In this document: positions 46,001-58,000 of the stretch, in pieces
Layout: every line of letters begins with the position of its first letter
How positions within the stretch are numbered: position 1 is the stretch's first letter
NCBI GenBank assembly: GCA_002633005.1
Contig: NMRA01000175.1
Location: forward strand, 487,130-551,129
Direction of reading: 5' to 3'
Length of the DNA: 64,000 nucleotides
Source of the DNA: Phoronis australis
Taxonomy: Eukaryota > Phoronida > Phoronidae
Position numbers and translations under genes: made by a program
The notes under the pieces: generated by a model
What the model was told of the DNA's origin: nothing
Database searches by the model: none
The model's input: the letters and a program-made list of their open reading frames with translations, nothing else

Positions 46001-49000
46001 ACCTATTATGGTGGCCTAGTCACATGACTAACTTTTCTTTTGTTTCCCCTTCATTCTTGGTCATCAGAAAGGCTGCTCTAACGATGAATTCGGCTTCTGC
46101 CCAGCCATCATGACAGGTAAGTCCGAGTCATTTTTGTCTGAATACTCTTGGCTTGTATTGTTATTCTTAACCAGAATGAAAACAGACTGAGTATATTTAA
46201 CACTGTCTACTGCATTGTGAATCACTTAGCCAATGACAACAAAATGTTTCACCAATTAGGAGAGCTTTTTTCTCTGTTGCACCAAAATTCCAAAAAGCAA
46301 AATACCAAAATAGCCTCTTCTAAGCTGTGAAGAAAAAAACAAAGGTCACGGAATGGAGGCACCACTGACAGCGCTGGGAACGCAGAAAAAACATGCACTC
46401 ACGAATACTTCTGTTCAAGTTCTGAAAGTACTTTATTGTTTGCCTTGCAACACACTACAACAAAAATTGGGTTGTTTTGAACAGACACGTTTTGTTAACT
46501 TTCATGAATGCAGTCACCACTGCTTTTCTGGTGGAGAGGCAGCATGTTGGTAAATATGGCAGTTACTCTAGCAACTCTTGCTCGTTACAGATGTTCCATG
46601 AATTGCCCACGCAACACGTTCACTATGCATAAAGCATGTTAGTTTGTGCAATAGTCTCTTATGCCATTTGGTAGACAGGAAAAATAAACATGTACCACTT
46701 GGTATGCACGAAAGTCAAATATATGCAATTTGGTATGCAAAAAAGTCAAAGATTTGCCATTTGGAACGCAAGAAAGTCTACAGTGTAATTTGGTAGGCAA
46801 GCAAGACAAACACGTGGAAGAGGTTTGCGCGAAGGTTAAAGGATACCTTCTAAAAGTTTGTATTTAAAGCACATTAAGTTTGATTACTTGGATTCCATGT
46901 GGCTACAGTGCGCAGAGTGGAAATAAAATACTCAAATTGGATGGCTCCTCTACAAAGCAAGTACAAGGTGATACAATCAAGATAGAGTTTAAACTAGATG
47001 AGCTTCACATCCAAAACTAGTGCATCACAATTAAATCTAATTCTGATGCACCAAAATTATAATCCAAACAATGGTGTTACGAGATCAACTGGGCATTAAG
47101 GATTTGATCCGCTCAAAATTCCACAACTGATTTTATCTCCAAGCAAATAGCTTTGCGTAAAGATTCTAAACTGTAACCTTAAAGTTTCCAAAAGGTTTTT
47201 GGATTTTAAGCCAATTCAGGAGTGACCTTAACGACTAAAAGAAGCACTCCGCCGTTGTTTAGGGAGTTAATAACATTACCACGCTCACTTGACCTTGAAA
47301 TGTTGTTGAATGTGCTGGCAATTTAAGTTACAAGCAATGCATATGTCACGCACCATTTTCAAATTTTACAATTTTAGGGTTAGCTAACCCTAATAAACAC
47401 TGAAGTTGGTTTCTCGAGTCACTAATGGTTTCAAAAAGAAATCCCATAACAGTAGGAAATATTTATGGGACCATTTGTTCAGAGTAAAAGCACTTAGCCA
47501 GCTAAAGAAGATGAAATGCAGATCTAAGCAATCAAAATCCCAAAGAACTTTCAGATTTACTAAATCATTTAGGATTTATGTAGGATGTTATGTTCAAGCC
47601 TGTGTAGTCACCCAAATAGACTTTAACTCAGTAAAATTATATAAATTCAGAAAGCCGATTTTTCTTACTTATACCAATCTGAATCTGTGTTGTTAGTAAT
47701 ATTTAGCATATTTAGGAGCATTTGCAAAAAAATGACGGTATCAAGAATATTGGGTAAATTTTGTTTGATATAAATGTTCAAGATGAAATCTCAAAAACAC
47801 TGTTACAGTTTTCCAAATTTTTTTTTATTTGCATTTTAAGCAATTTTTTTATAAGAATCATAAAAGTCCTATTTTATTTTTAATACTCCCTCATACATAA
47901 GTAGTTTCTGAGATATGATGTTCCGAAGTTGGCCAAATTTGGACTATTTTTCTAGGGTCCCACATAACCTTTAATGCAGTGCTGAGAAGAGCAAACATAA
48001 GAATTTTCATCACATGATTTTACATTGTGCAGCACACAGAAAATCCCAAGTTAACAAAAAGATGCCACACCGAGTAGCAAAGTCAGACAAGAATTCAACC
48101 GAAATTCACTTCAAAATTCGTGGTGACTACCAAATTGAATTAAACTTAAAACTAATAATAAACATTTTTTTCAAAGATTCAATACCTTTGGTTCACAATG
48201 GTTCCGTTTATGTCATGAAATCAGTGCATTTGACACACTAACCATCACATATGAAACACATGCTCAAATTACAACAGGAAGTAAAGAGATGGAAGTCCCA
48301 ATTGTTTGGCAAAAATTGGGTAAGGTCAGACCATGGACACACGCCTCCAGTGTTTTCCGTTCGTCTGAGTTCTCCGTTGGTAAGGGGGATTGTGTTAGAC
48401 TGACATTATATTTATGGGAGAAATGAAAGAGGTATGCGTAATGTTGAATAATGGCGACAGCGGCGTGGCACATTTTTTTGCTCCCCGAGTTCGGACCTGA
48501 GGTTTAGCGGTTTCTGTTTTCATACAGCAACCCAGGATTTCCGTTAAGTCACATTTGGTGAGTTGGCGTTAAGCTAAGCGTCAAGCACTGGTAATTTATC
48601 AGCACCATGAGTTGACAGTTCTCTCACCATACAGCCTCCAGTCAATCTGATCAGGTAGGTCTCTCCCTGTGTATTTAGCCTTTAGGAAGGGCAGTCCACC
48701 ATGATGGCCCTTGGTCTTCCTGTAACCGTTCAACATTTGTCTCTCACTGTCCGACCAGTCGGCAATATGGTTAAGTTTGACGCGATAACCAAGATTGGCT
48801 CGGTTGGTAGAGTGGACGAATCTGAAACATGATGACAAGGAAAATATGTGTTTACTTGTTTAGTGTCATTCTTTTACACATTTTTCACAATCTCGTTTTT
48901 CTTTGTATACAAGAAATATGACCGTTGTGGAAGAACACTGAGTGACAGCAAATCTGTCTGTTGAAGCAATCAATGAGCTCCATTCAGTTTATGGTTTTGA

Positions 49001-52000
49001 CGTCAGTAATAAGGAATGCTATCTCACCGATTTAAAAAACAAAACAAAAGATTACATCCCAAAACAAAATTGGCATTTTACAACAAACAGAAGTTACTAA
49101 TGGCACTGTCCTTAGTTATCCGTTATTCAACAATATCAATACCTGGTGTTGTGTCGGAAGTAGTTTTTCCTCGTCTCGTGTTCCTTGTGCGACTTGTATG
49201 TCCTTTTGTGGGTAGACTTGAACTCTTCAAACATTGGATGAACATGCCTGTCATCAGAGTGAATGTACTCTCTCATGGGGTTGTTCATTACATGGTGTTT
49301 GTAGTTACCAGGCCCAGGGAACCCTCCGCAGTGAATCTCTGTAAAAAAAGTTAGTTGCTGATTTATAAAGCTGGACCCTGCACAAACCAGGGCCCCGTGG
49401 GGCAGCTCAATAATGTGGCACCCAGGGTAGGGAGTGAAAGTCATGGAAAGGTGAGAAAGTACAAGAAATCTTAATTAGACGTAATAAGTATAATACAACC
49501 ACAGCAATATTAATGCTGCTAGTATTTAGTACAGCTAATATTCATTATTGTAATATTATCGTCATTATCAATGTTATTATCATTATTGAAGAATTATAGC
49601 TTAAAAAGAAGCATTATCGAAGAGAACAAACTAATTTTGTTTTTTCTGCGTCATAATAAAATAAAGTTAAGGAGTGCCTTTGAATTGTTCCATTCAATAT
49701 TGGAATTTTCAAAAGTCACCTTAAACCTGACAGCTCACAGACAAAATTTTGTACAGAAATTGGAGATGGTTACGAAATCATTGATTACAATGACCAAAAG
49801 TCAGTTTGTTACACTGATGGCTCTAAACTTGACAACAGACAGTCGGGATCAGGAATCTACTTTCCAGACCAGGTGACAACAAAAAAGCTGGATCTCACTG
49901 GGTAACACCTATACAGACTTTCAGGCTGAAATTGTCACCATTCACTGGGCTGCCCAACTGGCAAGAGAGCATGAAGCAGTCCTTGGTAACAAAGAACTCT
50001 TCATACTCTCAGACAGCCAAGCAACTATTAAAGCCCTAAGCCCAAGATCAATTCCCGTTGTGTCCAGGCCTGTGTAAACAAGCTTAACAGCTGGTAGAGC
50101 TGTAATGTTCATATGAACCGAGTTAAAGCCCATGTTGGCATTGACGGTAACGAGGCTGCTGACAAACTTGCAAAAGAAGAAGCAAGTACACCTTGTTTTA
50201 TATCATAACCTTGCTTACCAGTTGCCGATAGGTGTTGCAAAGCAAAGGTAAGACACTGGATGCGCAAACTGTCCGTGGATGCATGGAGAAAGCTCTCCGT
50301 CTGCAGACAAACCAAACAAATATTTCCAAGTCCTTGAACCAACAGGTTCAAAGAAACTGTTATGTTTAGATAGGCTTGCTACCAGCCACGTCATCCACGT
50401 TATTACTGAACACTGCAACTTAGCTCGGCACCATAACAACACAGGCCACATGGCATGTTCATATTGTCCCACCTGTGGCCTGGAGGCCAAGACTCCTCAA
50501 CATCCAGTTGAGATTTTCCCATCCTACATTAGACACGGTTCTACAACTTGAACACATAAACTGCCTGATTGACACTGCTAGTTCATTCAGGTTTAACAGT
50601 CTTTCTATCTTTCTGGAACAAACAGGCAGATTGGAGAATTTTACCCAGGAGGAAACAGATGGCGTCGCGTCCCCATGAGTCATAATCAGATGATTAGTGT
50701 AATAATCCCAGCCTTGCAGCCTAAGCATGCCTGATGTACCTCAAAAGGCATCAGGCCAACTACACTCTTTCTTGTTTTAAACGTGAAAGCTGTTTTATTA
50801 TACGATATAGGCAGATTATGTAGTTATACACCCACCAGTGGCTACCACATCTGTTGTGATAAATCCCAATATTGACCAGTCATACCACCGTATTGAATGG
50901 TTCTATGGTAACTAAAGGAAGTTTTAAAAACTTTAAAAAACTTTTTGTGATTAGAAGTAATGCAAATCCCATCGTGATTTGATCTTAGGATCTTATGTTC
51001 ACAAGACACTACTTTACTGCTGCACGCCCACCATGTCATATTGCATCACAGTGAGAACACAGAAAAACAACGAAAGGTCTGTAATAGTTGTATTGAATAG
51101 AACAAGTTGGGTGTCGTTTCCAGTGGATTTTGGTAGACCCCGACTTTTTGGGGACTTTTGTCTCGTTTTCTACTTTTTTCGGAGTTTTTGTTTCCCTGAG
51201 GCGGACCTTTTTGCCCACTTCGCCAAATGGGGGAGCCCTCCCTGGGTGTGCACATGCTGAAGATAAATTTAGAATGACCAGGATACAAAACATGTTTTGA
51301 GTTTATGAGATCTGAAGTGAAATCTTACTTTGGAATGGATCTGTGAAAATCGTCTTTTTGGGTTTCTTGATTTGAAAGTTGGAATAGTCGATGTAGTATC
51401 TGTCGTAGTGCGAGCCAATCAAAGAGTCGAAGCCAATCATCTCATAGCGAACAGGTGTTGCAGTACCATTGGACATTTGAAGGTACATCGTGTACGTATT
51501 CTTCTTCCTTCCAACTATTGTCACATTCTGCCACACCTGGCAATGTTTGTTGTCATTGCAAGGGGAGTCATCACTGATTTTCTGAAATCCAGTGTAAAAA
51601 AAAATGAAAATATGTAACAAAATGGGTAACGGCATTAAACACCATATCATAACCATTACTGTCACTATCATTAGTATTATGGTTGCTATTGTCATTTTTT
51701 TTTCGTTTTCAGAAGCTCACTATATTGTCAAAAATCTTCAAAGATTTCACCTTGGGGTTTATTGGTGACAACCATGCTACATAAAGTTTCAAAGCAAAAT
51801 TATCTTCTTGGAATGTTTACTCGTGTTGAAAATTCCAATATAATATAATTTTATTGTTCCGTCATGTTGTGTTCTAATTTGAAGAAACCCACTCACAGTA
51901 CGAACATGGAATTTCGAAACGTACAATAATTTTTTAATTCCAGCCCAGTTTGAATTTTTTGTTGTGAAGTGATGATAGGCTTATACCAGAGTGGTTACAA

Positions 52001-55000
52001 TTTGTAGTTTCTCAATAGAAGGCCAATTACAGCAGTTTTCATTTCAAATACAAAACTTCGACTAAACTCACCGCAAACTGGGTCAAATCGGGTAGAACTG
52101 ACTGGATGCCCATTGAACTATTAACCGTACCATTCACAAGGAAGCACGTCTTAACGTTAGTAACAGTCTCAGTTGTCATTGGCGCCACCTTGTAGGACTG
52201 GCCATATTTAACATCTCCCCGTTGAACGGTCTGTACCATGTCTAAGAAAAAAGACAATTAACCTTTACTAGCCTCAACAACCACTGGACATGTTTTCTCA
52301 TAGCTATCTAAAAAGCTGATCAGTTTTTAATGCTGTTATCATTCTCGCAGATGTCATTCAAGATGCTACATTCACACACCCTTTGTCATTAAACTAACTT
52401 TTGACTCTGGCCATGTATCACTGCAATTTAAACTGGTCTCAGTTTATTCATCACTCACTCCGGAAGTGACTTGTGAAATCATACTCTGCCCATATCAAGG
52501 CAACTTTTTGAGTCAAGTTTCAATCAATAATGGGCAGTCAATTCTTCCAAGCTGACCAAGGAACGAGTAGCTCAGATCAGGTTTGATTCCCAGAAAAGTG
52601 GCCTAAATCAATTTTTTGAATTTGTAGAAATTTAACTAATGCAGTCGCGTTCTGCTTTGTTTATTAAATAGTAAGACTTAGTTTACTGGCCTAAAGATCA
52701 ACTTTGGGCATCAAATAACAAGCGAACAGCAACAATTATGGTAAATTCTCACCATTTTAAGAAACAAATGAAACTTTATTTTTTATTTTTTTAATGGAAG
52801 GTGCGTCACAATAAAGAAATGCTTTTCTGTACCATAGTAACCATCAGATAATACTTTGAGAAATTACAGGCATTCATAGAAGCTTTTAAAAATGAAAAGA
52901 GGACTATTTTATAATTTTTTGTTGGAGGTTGGTTAGACATAAGCATACTGGGGTAGAAGGGTAGATGCTTCTCCAGCTTCAGGTAAAGGAGCACCTTAAA
53001 GTGAATCGGATAATCTACCAGTGTTACAAACTGCCAATAGACACAACACGAGGACAGTGAAGTAGTTACGCATCTTAGAGAATTGAATAGATCAAGATGT
53101 GATGCTTTCCTGACATTCACCGATGAATTGTAGACGAGGAAACAATAGCAGAATTAGCAGTGCTGCTGTCAAGCAAATTGCTTTTGGCACGTTTGGTTGA
53201 ATCGTACAAATTTTCATATCAAATGCATGTTTGACATGGAATTCCATATCAAATGCGCACTTGATACAGAAGAGAAGTTGTTTCCTATCCGACCATTTGC
53301 TAACACACATATCTCACAGTCATATTGTAAGATGCATAGGATAATATTGTACAGTTTGCCAATCACTTGACAATAGTACCTCCATAGTAGTCGATGCGGC
53401 TCATGTTGGCATCACCATCATAGTAAGCATAGAATGGCTCTTTGATCTCTGCATAGGGCAGTTGTAGTACACCTGATACAATATAGGTACGACTCCACTT
53501 TGGAGGATCCACTTTAGAGTTGGTCCACAGTCCTTGCGACATCGCCATGACAACATCAGCCCCAGACACCAAACCTGGAATGACAACGTATATTACACTG
53601 GTCACAATGTCTTCAACTTTACCGTAACCAAGGACCTTAGCAACAAGTACAAACACTTGGCTAAATATCTACAAAACGACAAAATTTAACTAAAGTATGA
53701 CTTTCTGAAAGTACAAGTCTGTAGTAGAATTAAATTTTTGACTTTATTCCAGTCTTCCAATATTTGGGTCACGTGACCATATATTTGAGTAAAATTTAGA
53801 AAAAAGGTATAATTATAGCAAAACAGTGGTAGCACTAACAATTATACTAAAATTTCTTAGAAATAAACATTGACGGTGAAATTTTAAAAACACTGCTACA
53901 GTTTTCTAATTGACTATTTTGCTCTCGTTTTCTGCTCTTTTTGATTTTTTAGTTAAAAATTATAAAAGGCCTGATAGCCCTCAGGCTATAAACTCCTTGC
54001 GTATACTGAGGATTTTAGGAGACTGTCTTAAGATTTTGTTTTAATTTAGAGCTTGTTTCCTGCATTTTAGAAAACCTGATTGTTTCAGTTAATTAAAATC
54101 TTCATAGAAAAATACCGGTAGGTTTAATTTTAATCCAAAGTTTGGCACTGTAAAGTAAAGAATTTTTCAGGAGAATTTAAAAGAGCATTCAAAGTCAACA
54201 GTTGAAATCAAGGATATCTCAAATCTTATTAATTATCAAAAATTAGCCAATTTTACAATATTTCATGTCTAAAAATACCTCATCTTCATCTCGGTGGAAC
54301 TTCAAATACAAAACATATACTGTGTAGTGTGAAAAAAAGATTTAGCAGAACCACCTTAAACCGCATGGAAATTTGTTTACAACAGCTTCTTATTTAATTT
54401 GAACTTTTCTTATCTAGTAAAAATTTGCTTTTCATGGACAAAAATGGGGACACCCACATAAATATAGTGTTTCCACATAAAATATGATTATAGGTGGGCA
54501 CACCTGTCAGTAAAGGTTGATCAGCGAAATCTCTGTTTGTAACTGGGTACACCAAATGTGGAATGGGTCTATCTATATGTATATAACTGGACCCATCGCG
54601 ACGGGTCCAGTTATATTTATATAGACAGACCCATCCTGGCTGGTCAACCTATATGTATATAACTGGACCCATTACGACGGGTCCAGTTATATTTATATAG
54701 ACAGACCCATCCCGGCAGGTCAACCTATATATGTATATAACTGGACCCGTTACGATGGGTCCAGTTATATTTATATAGACACACCCATCCCGGCAGGTCA
54801 ACCTAGATATGTATATAACTGGACCCGTTACGATGGGTCCAGTTATATTTATATAGACAGACAAAACAAAACCACCACTAGGTGGCGCGCCAGAGTAGTC
54901 AAAGTCATCATCATCAACCGTCCTCTTCACCCTGAGCACATATATGCCAATTTTCAAAAAACGTCAAAAAACAGACTCTAAAACAGCAAAAATGGCCACT

Positions 55001-58000
55001 AGCTGGTGCAAAGTACCTTGATTCCATCCAAAAATTGGAGGATAGTGTCATCTCACCAATAGATGCCCATATTCAAAGTTTTGTGAAAATCTGTTGAGGA
55101 CCTTTGAAGATACAGAGGTAAACGAAAAACTAAAATTGCCACCAGGGGACATACCAGCAGTTAGATCCATCCCAAAATCATCGTCGTCCGTTGCCAACAT
55201 CATATAAACATGCTTCTTAAATTAAGTAAAGATCCTGCAAACAGTTTATATAAGGTCAAAGCTTACAGAGCTGTTAGCCAAATTGAATCTTCCGCTTAGC
55301 TTGTGCACTCCCCAAAATTCACTGTCCTTTCATTCACCGAGTCGCCATACGATTGAGTTAACGAGATGTACATAGCATGGAAATATGTCGCCGCAGAAAA
55401 TGAAGACAAAACGCATTTTTGATGCTAAAGGAGTAGCACATCTGCGTACATACGACCGTTGATAACGTTATGACAAATACACAGTCACTGCACAGCGTCC
55501 GACGACTCGGACACAGCAAGTCGTACAAAAAATATATTAAATCCTCGCCCAAATTCATTCATTTCATTAGTAATATGTTTTGCTATTTTGATCTTGTGCT
55601 CACAGCACGCTTTAGCCAGACACCTGATTTGTATTCTCTATTCATTAGAACTTTGGTTTCTTTCAGTCTCCCTAGTACGGGCTTCGGCATGTATTGTGTA
55701 CTACAATGTACTCTTGAATTCCTCCCCTGACCCAGTTTCAGTAGATTCATTCCCATACTTAACAAAATTACTAATAATTAAGTTAATTATGCATTGCCAA
55801 TTCAATTGACATTGCGAGTGAATGTTAAGTAGCTAACATGTATCGAATATGTTGACCAAACACAGGTTTGCACTGAATAACCTTTTCACGACTCGTAACA
55901 GTAGCACCTTTTTCTCGGCTTCAGCAAATCGACTTAATTTTAACTTATGAACACAAGTTCTCAAAAGTGGCAGGTTGAATTTCATTGAAAGTTTCCAATT
56001 TTAATATTTATCACCATTCTCAAAAATGCTGTTATGATCTTCCTTTTAAACGCCTAGTTTTTGCGTACCATAAGATTGGACTTACGTTTTGCACGTTAAT
56101 TTGGCATGGAAATAAAACAAAAGTGTCAATAGGGGTCACCACAGCAGTTGCACCCATCTAGAAATGAAAATCATCTGTGGTTTTCTCATAAGGAACATGT
56201 TTTCCAATTTTCATAATAATCCTATGAGCATTTCCTCAAATGAAGAGACGGCAAAAACATACAAAAATGGCCACTAGGTTGTCCAAAATATTTCGAATCC
56301 ATCTGAAAACAAAAAGGTGTAGTCCTCTCCATAATGGAAATTTATTTGTCGAATTTGAAGAAAATTCCTCTAGGGGGCACAGTGGTATTTGGGTTAGTCC
56401 GAGACTATTCATCATCTGTCGTCAGCTCCACAGCAACAAATCTGCTAAATTTTACAATAAGCTCCTTCAAAGGGTTACAAAGATATCACCGCCAAATTTT
56501 ACGGAAATCTATCACAGAACATTGAAGGTACAGAGACAAATGTGAAAACTAAAATCGCCACTATAAGCTTCATAGGATAACATTTGAAAAATCTCATTAA
56601 AATCATGCAAGGGTCTAGGAGATAAAGCAGCAGATGCTGGATACCGAAACAAAGATAACAGCAATATGTGTCCACATATGCATATAATGTGGGTGCAGCT
56701 TTGCAACCTGTCCCACTGCATTCTCCATACAAGAGGAGGCAGTGTGGCCTGGTTGATAAGTGCCCGCTTTCTTTACTCGAGGTCGTGGGTTCGAGTCCCA
56801 CCAGGTGACACTGCTAAACCCTTGAGCCAGGTTTCTAGCTCCTCAGCTTGGTTTTAGCCATATATCAATAAAGCATAAAAATATTTCCAGGTGATCAGTG
56901 CAATGGGCCCACATGCGAGGCCTGCGCACGTCTGGTACAACGTGTATCAGACCGCCTGCAATTATTTGTTTTATACATATGTATATAATGTGGGTGCAAC
57001 TTTGCAACCTGTCCCACTGCATTCTCCATACAAGACTGCAGAATGCTGCTTGCCACCCACTATGCACCACAAGGCAAGATGGCCAAGATGCAACATTAAA
57101 CTGTGTTCAGACCCACTAAACCTGGTTGTAAATTTTTCTGTAACTGTTAAGTAATCATTATTATTCACCCAGGCACTAAAACCTGTTGTAACCTTAGTGT
57201 TAGTCTGCGGTTTCCGTCGCTAGTCATTAGTGATGTCACTTTCCGCTTCCTCCCAATTAGTCCCCAGGTGCACAAACTGAATTTCATAATAAATTTTGCT
57301 GCTGTGAAGCTGTCATCATCTCCCGAGAGATGTCCTAAAGAATTTAGGAAATGGCGTGTGAGCGCGTCACGAGCATACTGTTTTCAAAACGATGACAGAC
57401 TTTTCTTTGTTACAAAAGAGAATTGTGCAAAAAAATTACTTCTATTAGATTGTTAATGTCCCCAATACACTATATATATACTACAAGGTATGACACTCAC
57501 GACAAGGAATTCCATGGGTACTTCACTTCAGCCGTCCATATCAAATACAAAACTCAATAAATTTACACATAACAGGGGTTCAGCAAGCCATGAACAATTG
57601 TTCTTTCTTCTGATAGCATTTACAGTGTCCTGCTCCATGGGTTCACAACAAAATCATGATCAAAACACAAAATCCTTCCCAAGAAGCCGATACGTACTGT
57701 CAATGTGTCCCACGCAAGTCAGTATGGAATTATCTGATGAGTTACGGATGGACGGCAATTGCCAGTTTATCACGAAAGGTTACAAAATGGTTTGGCTAAG
57801 TGTGGAGTTATTGATATCGTGACCTTCCGTGATAAATCAGCAATTTCTGTTGGGCACATTGACAGTACGCATCAGCTTTTTGGGAAGATTTTTGTGCTTT
57901 GACCCAGTTTGATCACGAATTTGTTGTGAACTCGCTGGAGCAGGACACCATAAATGCTATTGCTCATGGTTTGTTGAACCTGTTTGGTGTAAATTTATTG

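Larger units (their letters stand above)
43069..48654 (-). other. Protease mature catalytic domain (exons 6 end to 10)
   Basis: From about residue 343 ([19 protein letters not shown]) to 560. [14 protein letters not shown] holds the catalytic Cys367 with Gln361 six residues before it. [20 protein letters not shown] provides the second-disulfide region. [11 protein letters not shown] carries His508, and [13 protein letters not shown] carries Asn528. The C-terminus [14 protein letters not shown] is the normal end of the family. The conserved GCSCW-type active-site cysteines are intact, with no sign of inactivation. Confidence 0.93.

Noticed and set aside
54649-54957. 102-codon minus-strand frame with repeated YINITGP motifs
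   Set aside because: Created by a tandem array whose 78-bp period is a multiple of three. There is no start context, and it does not extend beyond the array.
56738-56815. Possible tRNA-Ser/Leu gene with pairing GCAGTGT/ACACTGC ends
   Set aside because: Six extra bases separate the T-arm from the putative acceptor strand and no anticodon stem pairs. The sequence continues into a SINE-type tail.
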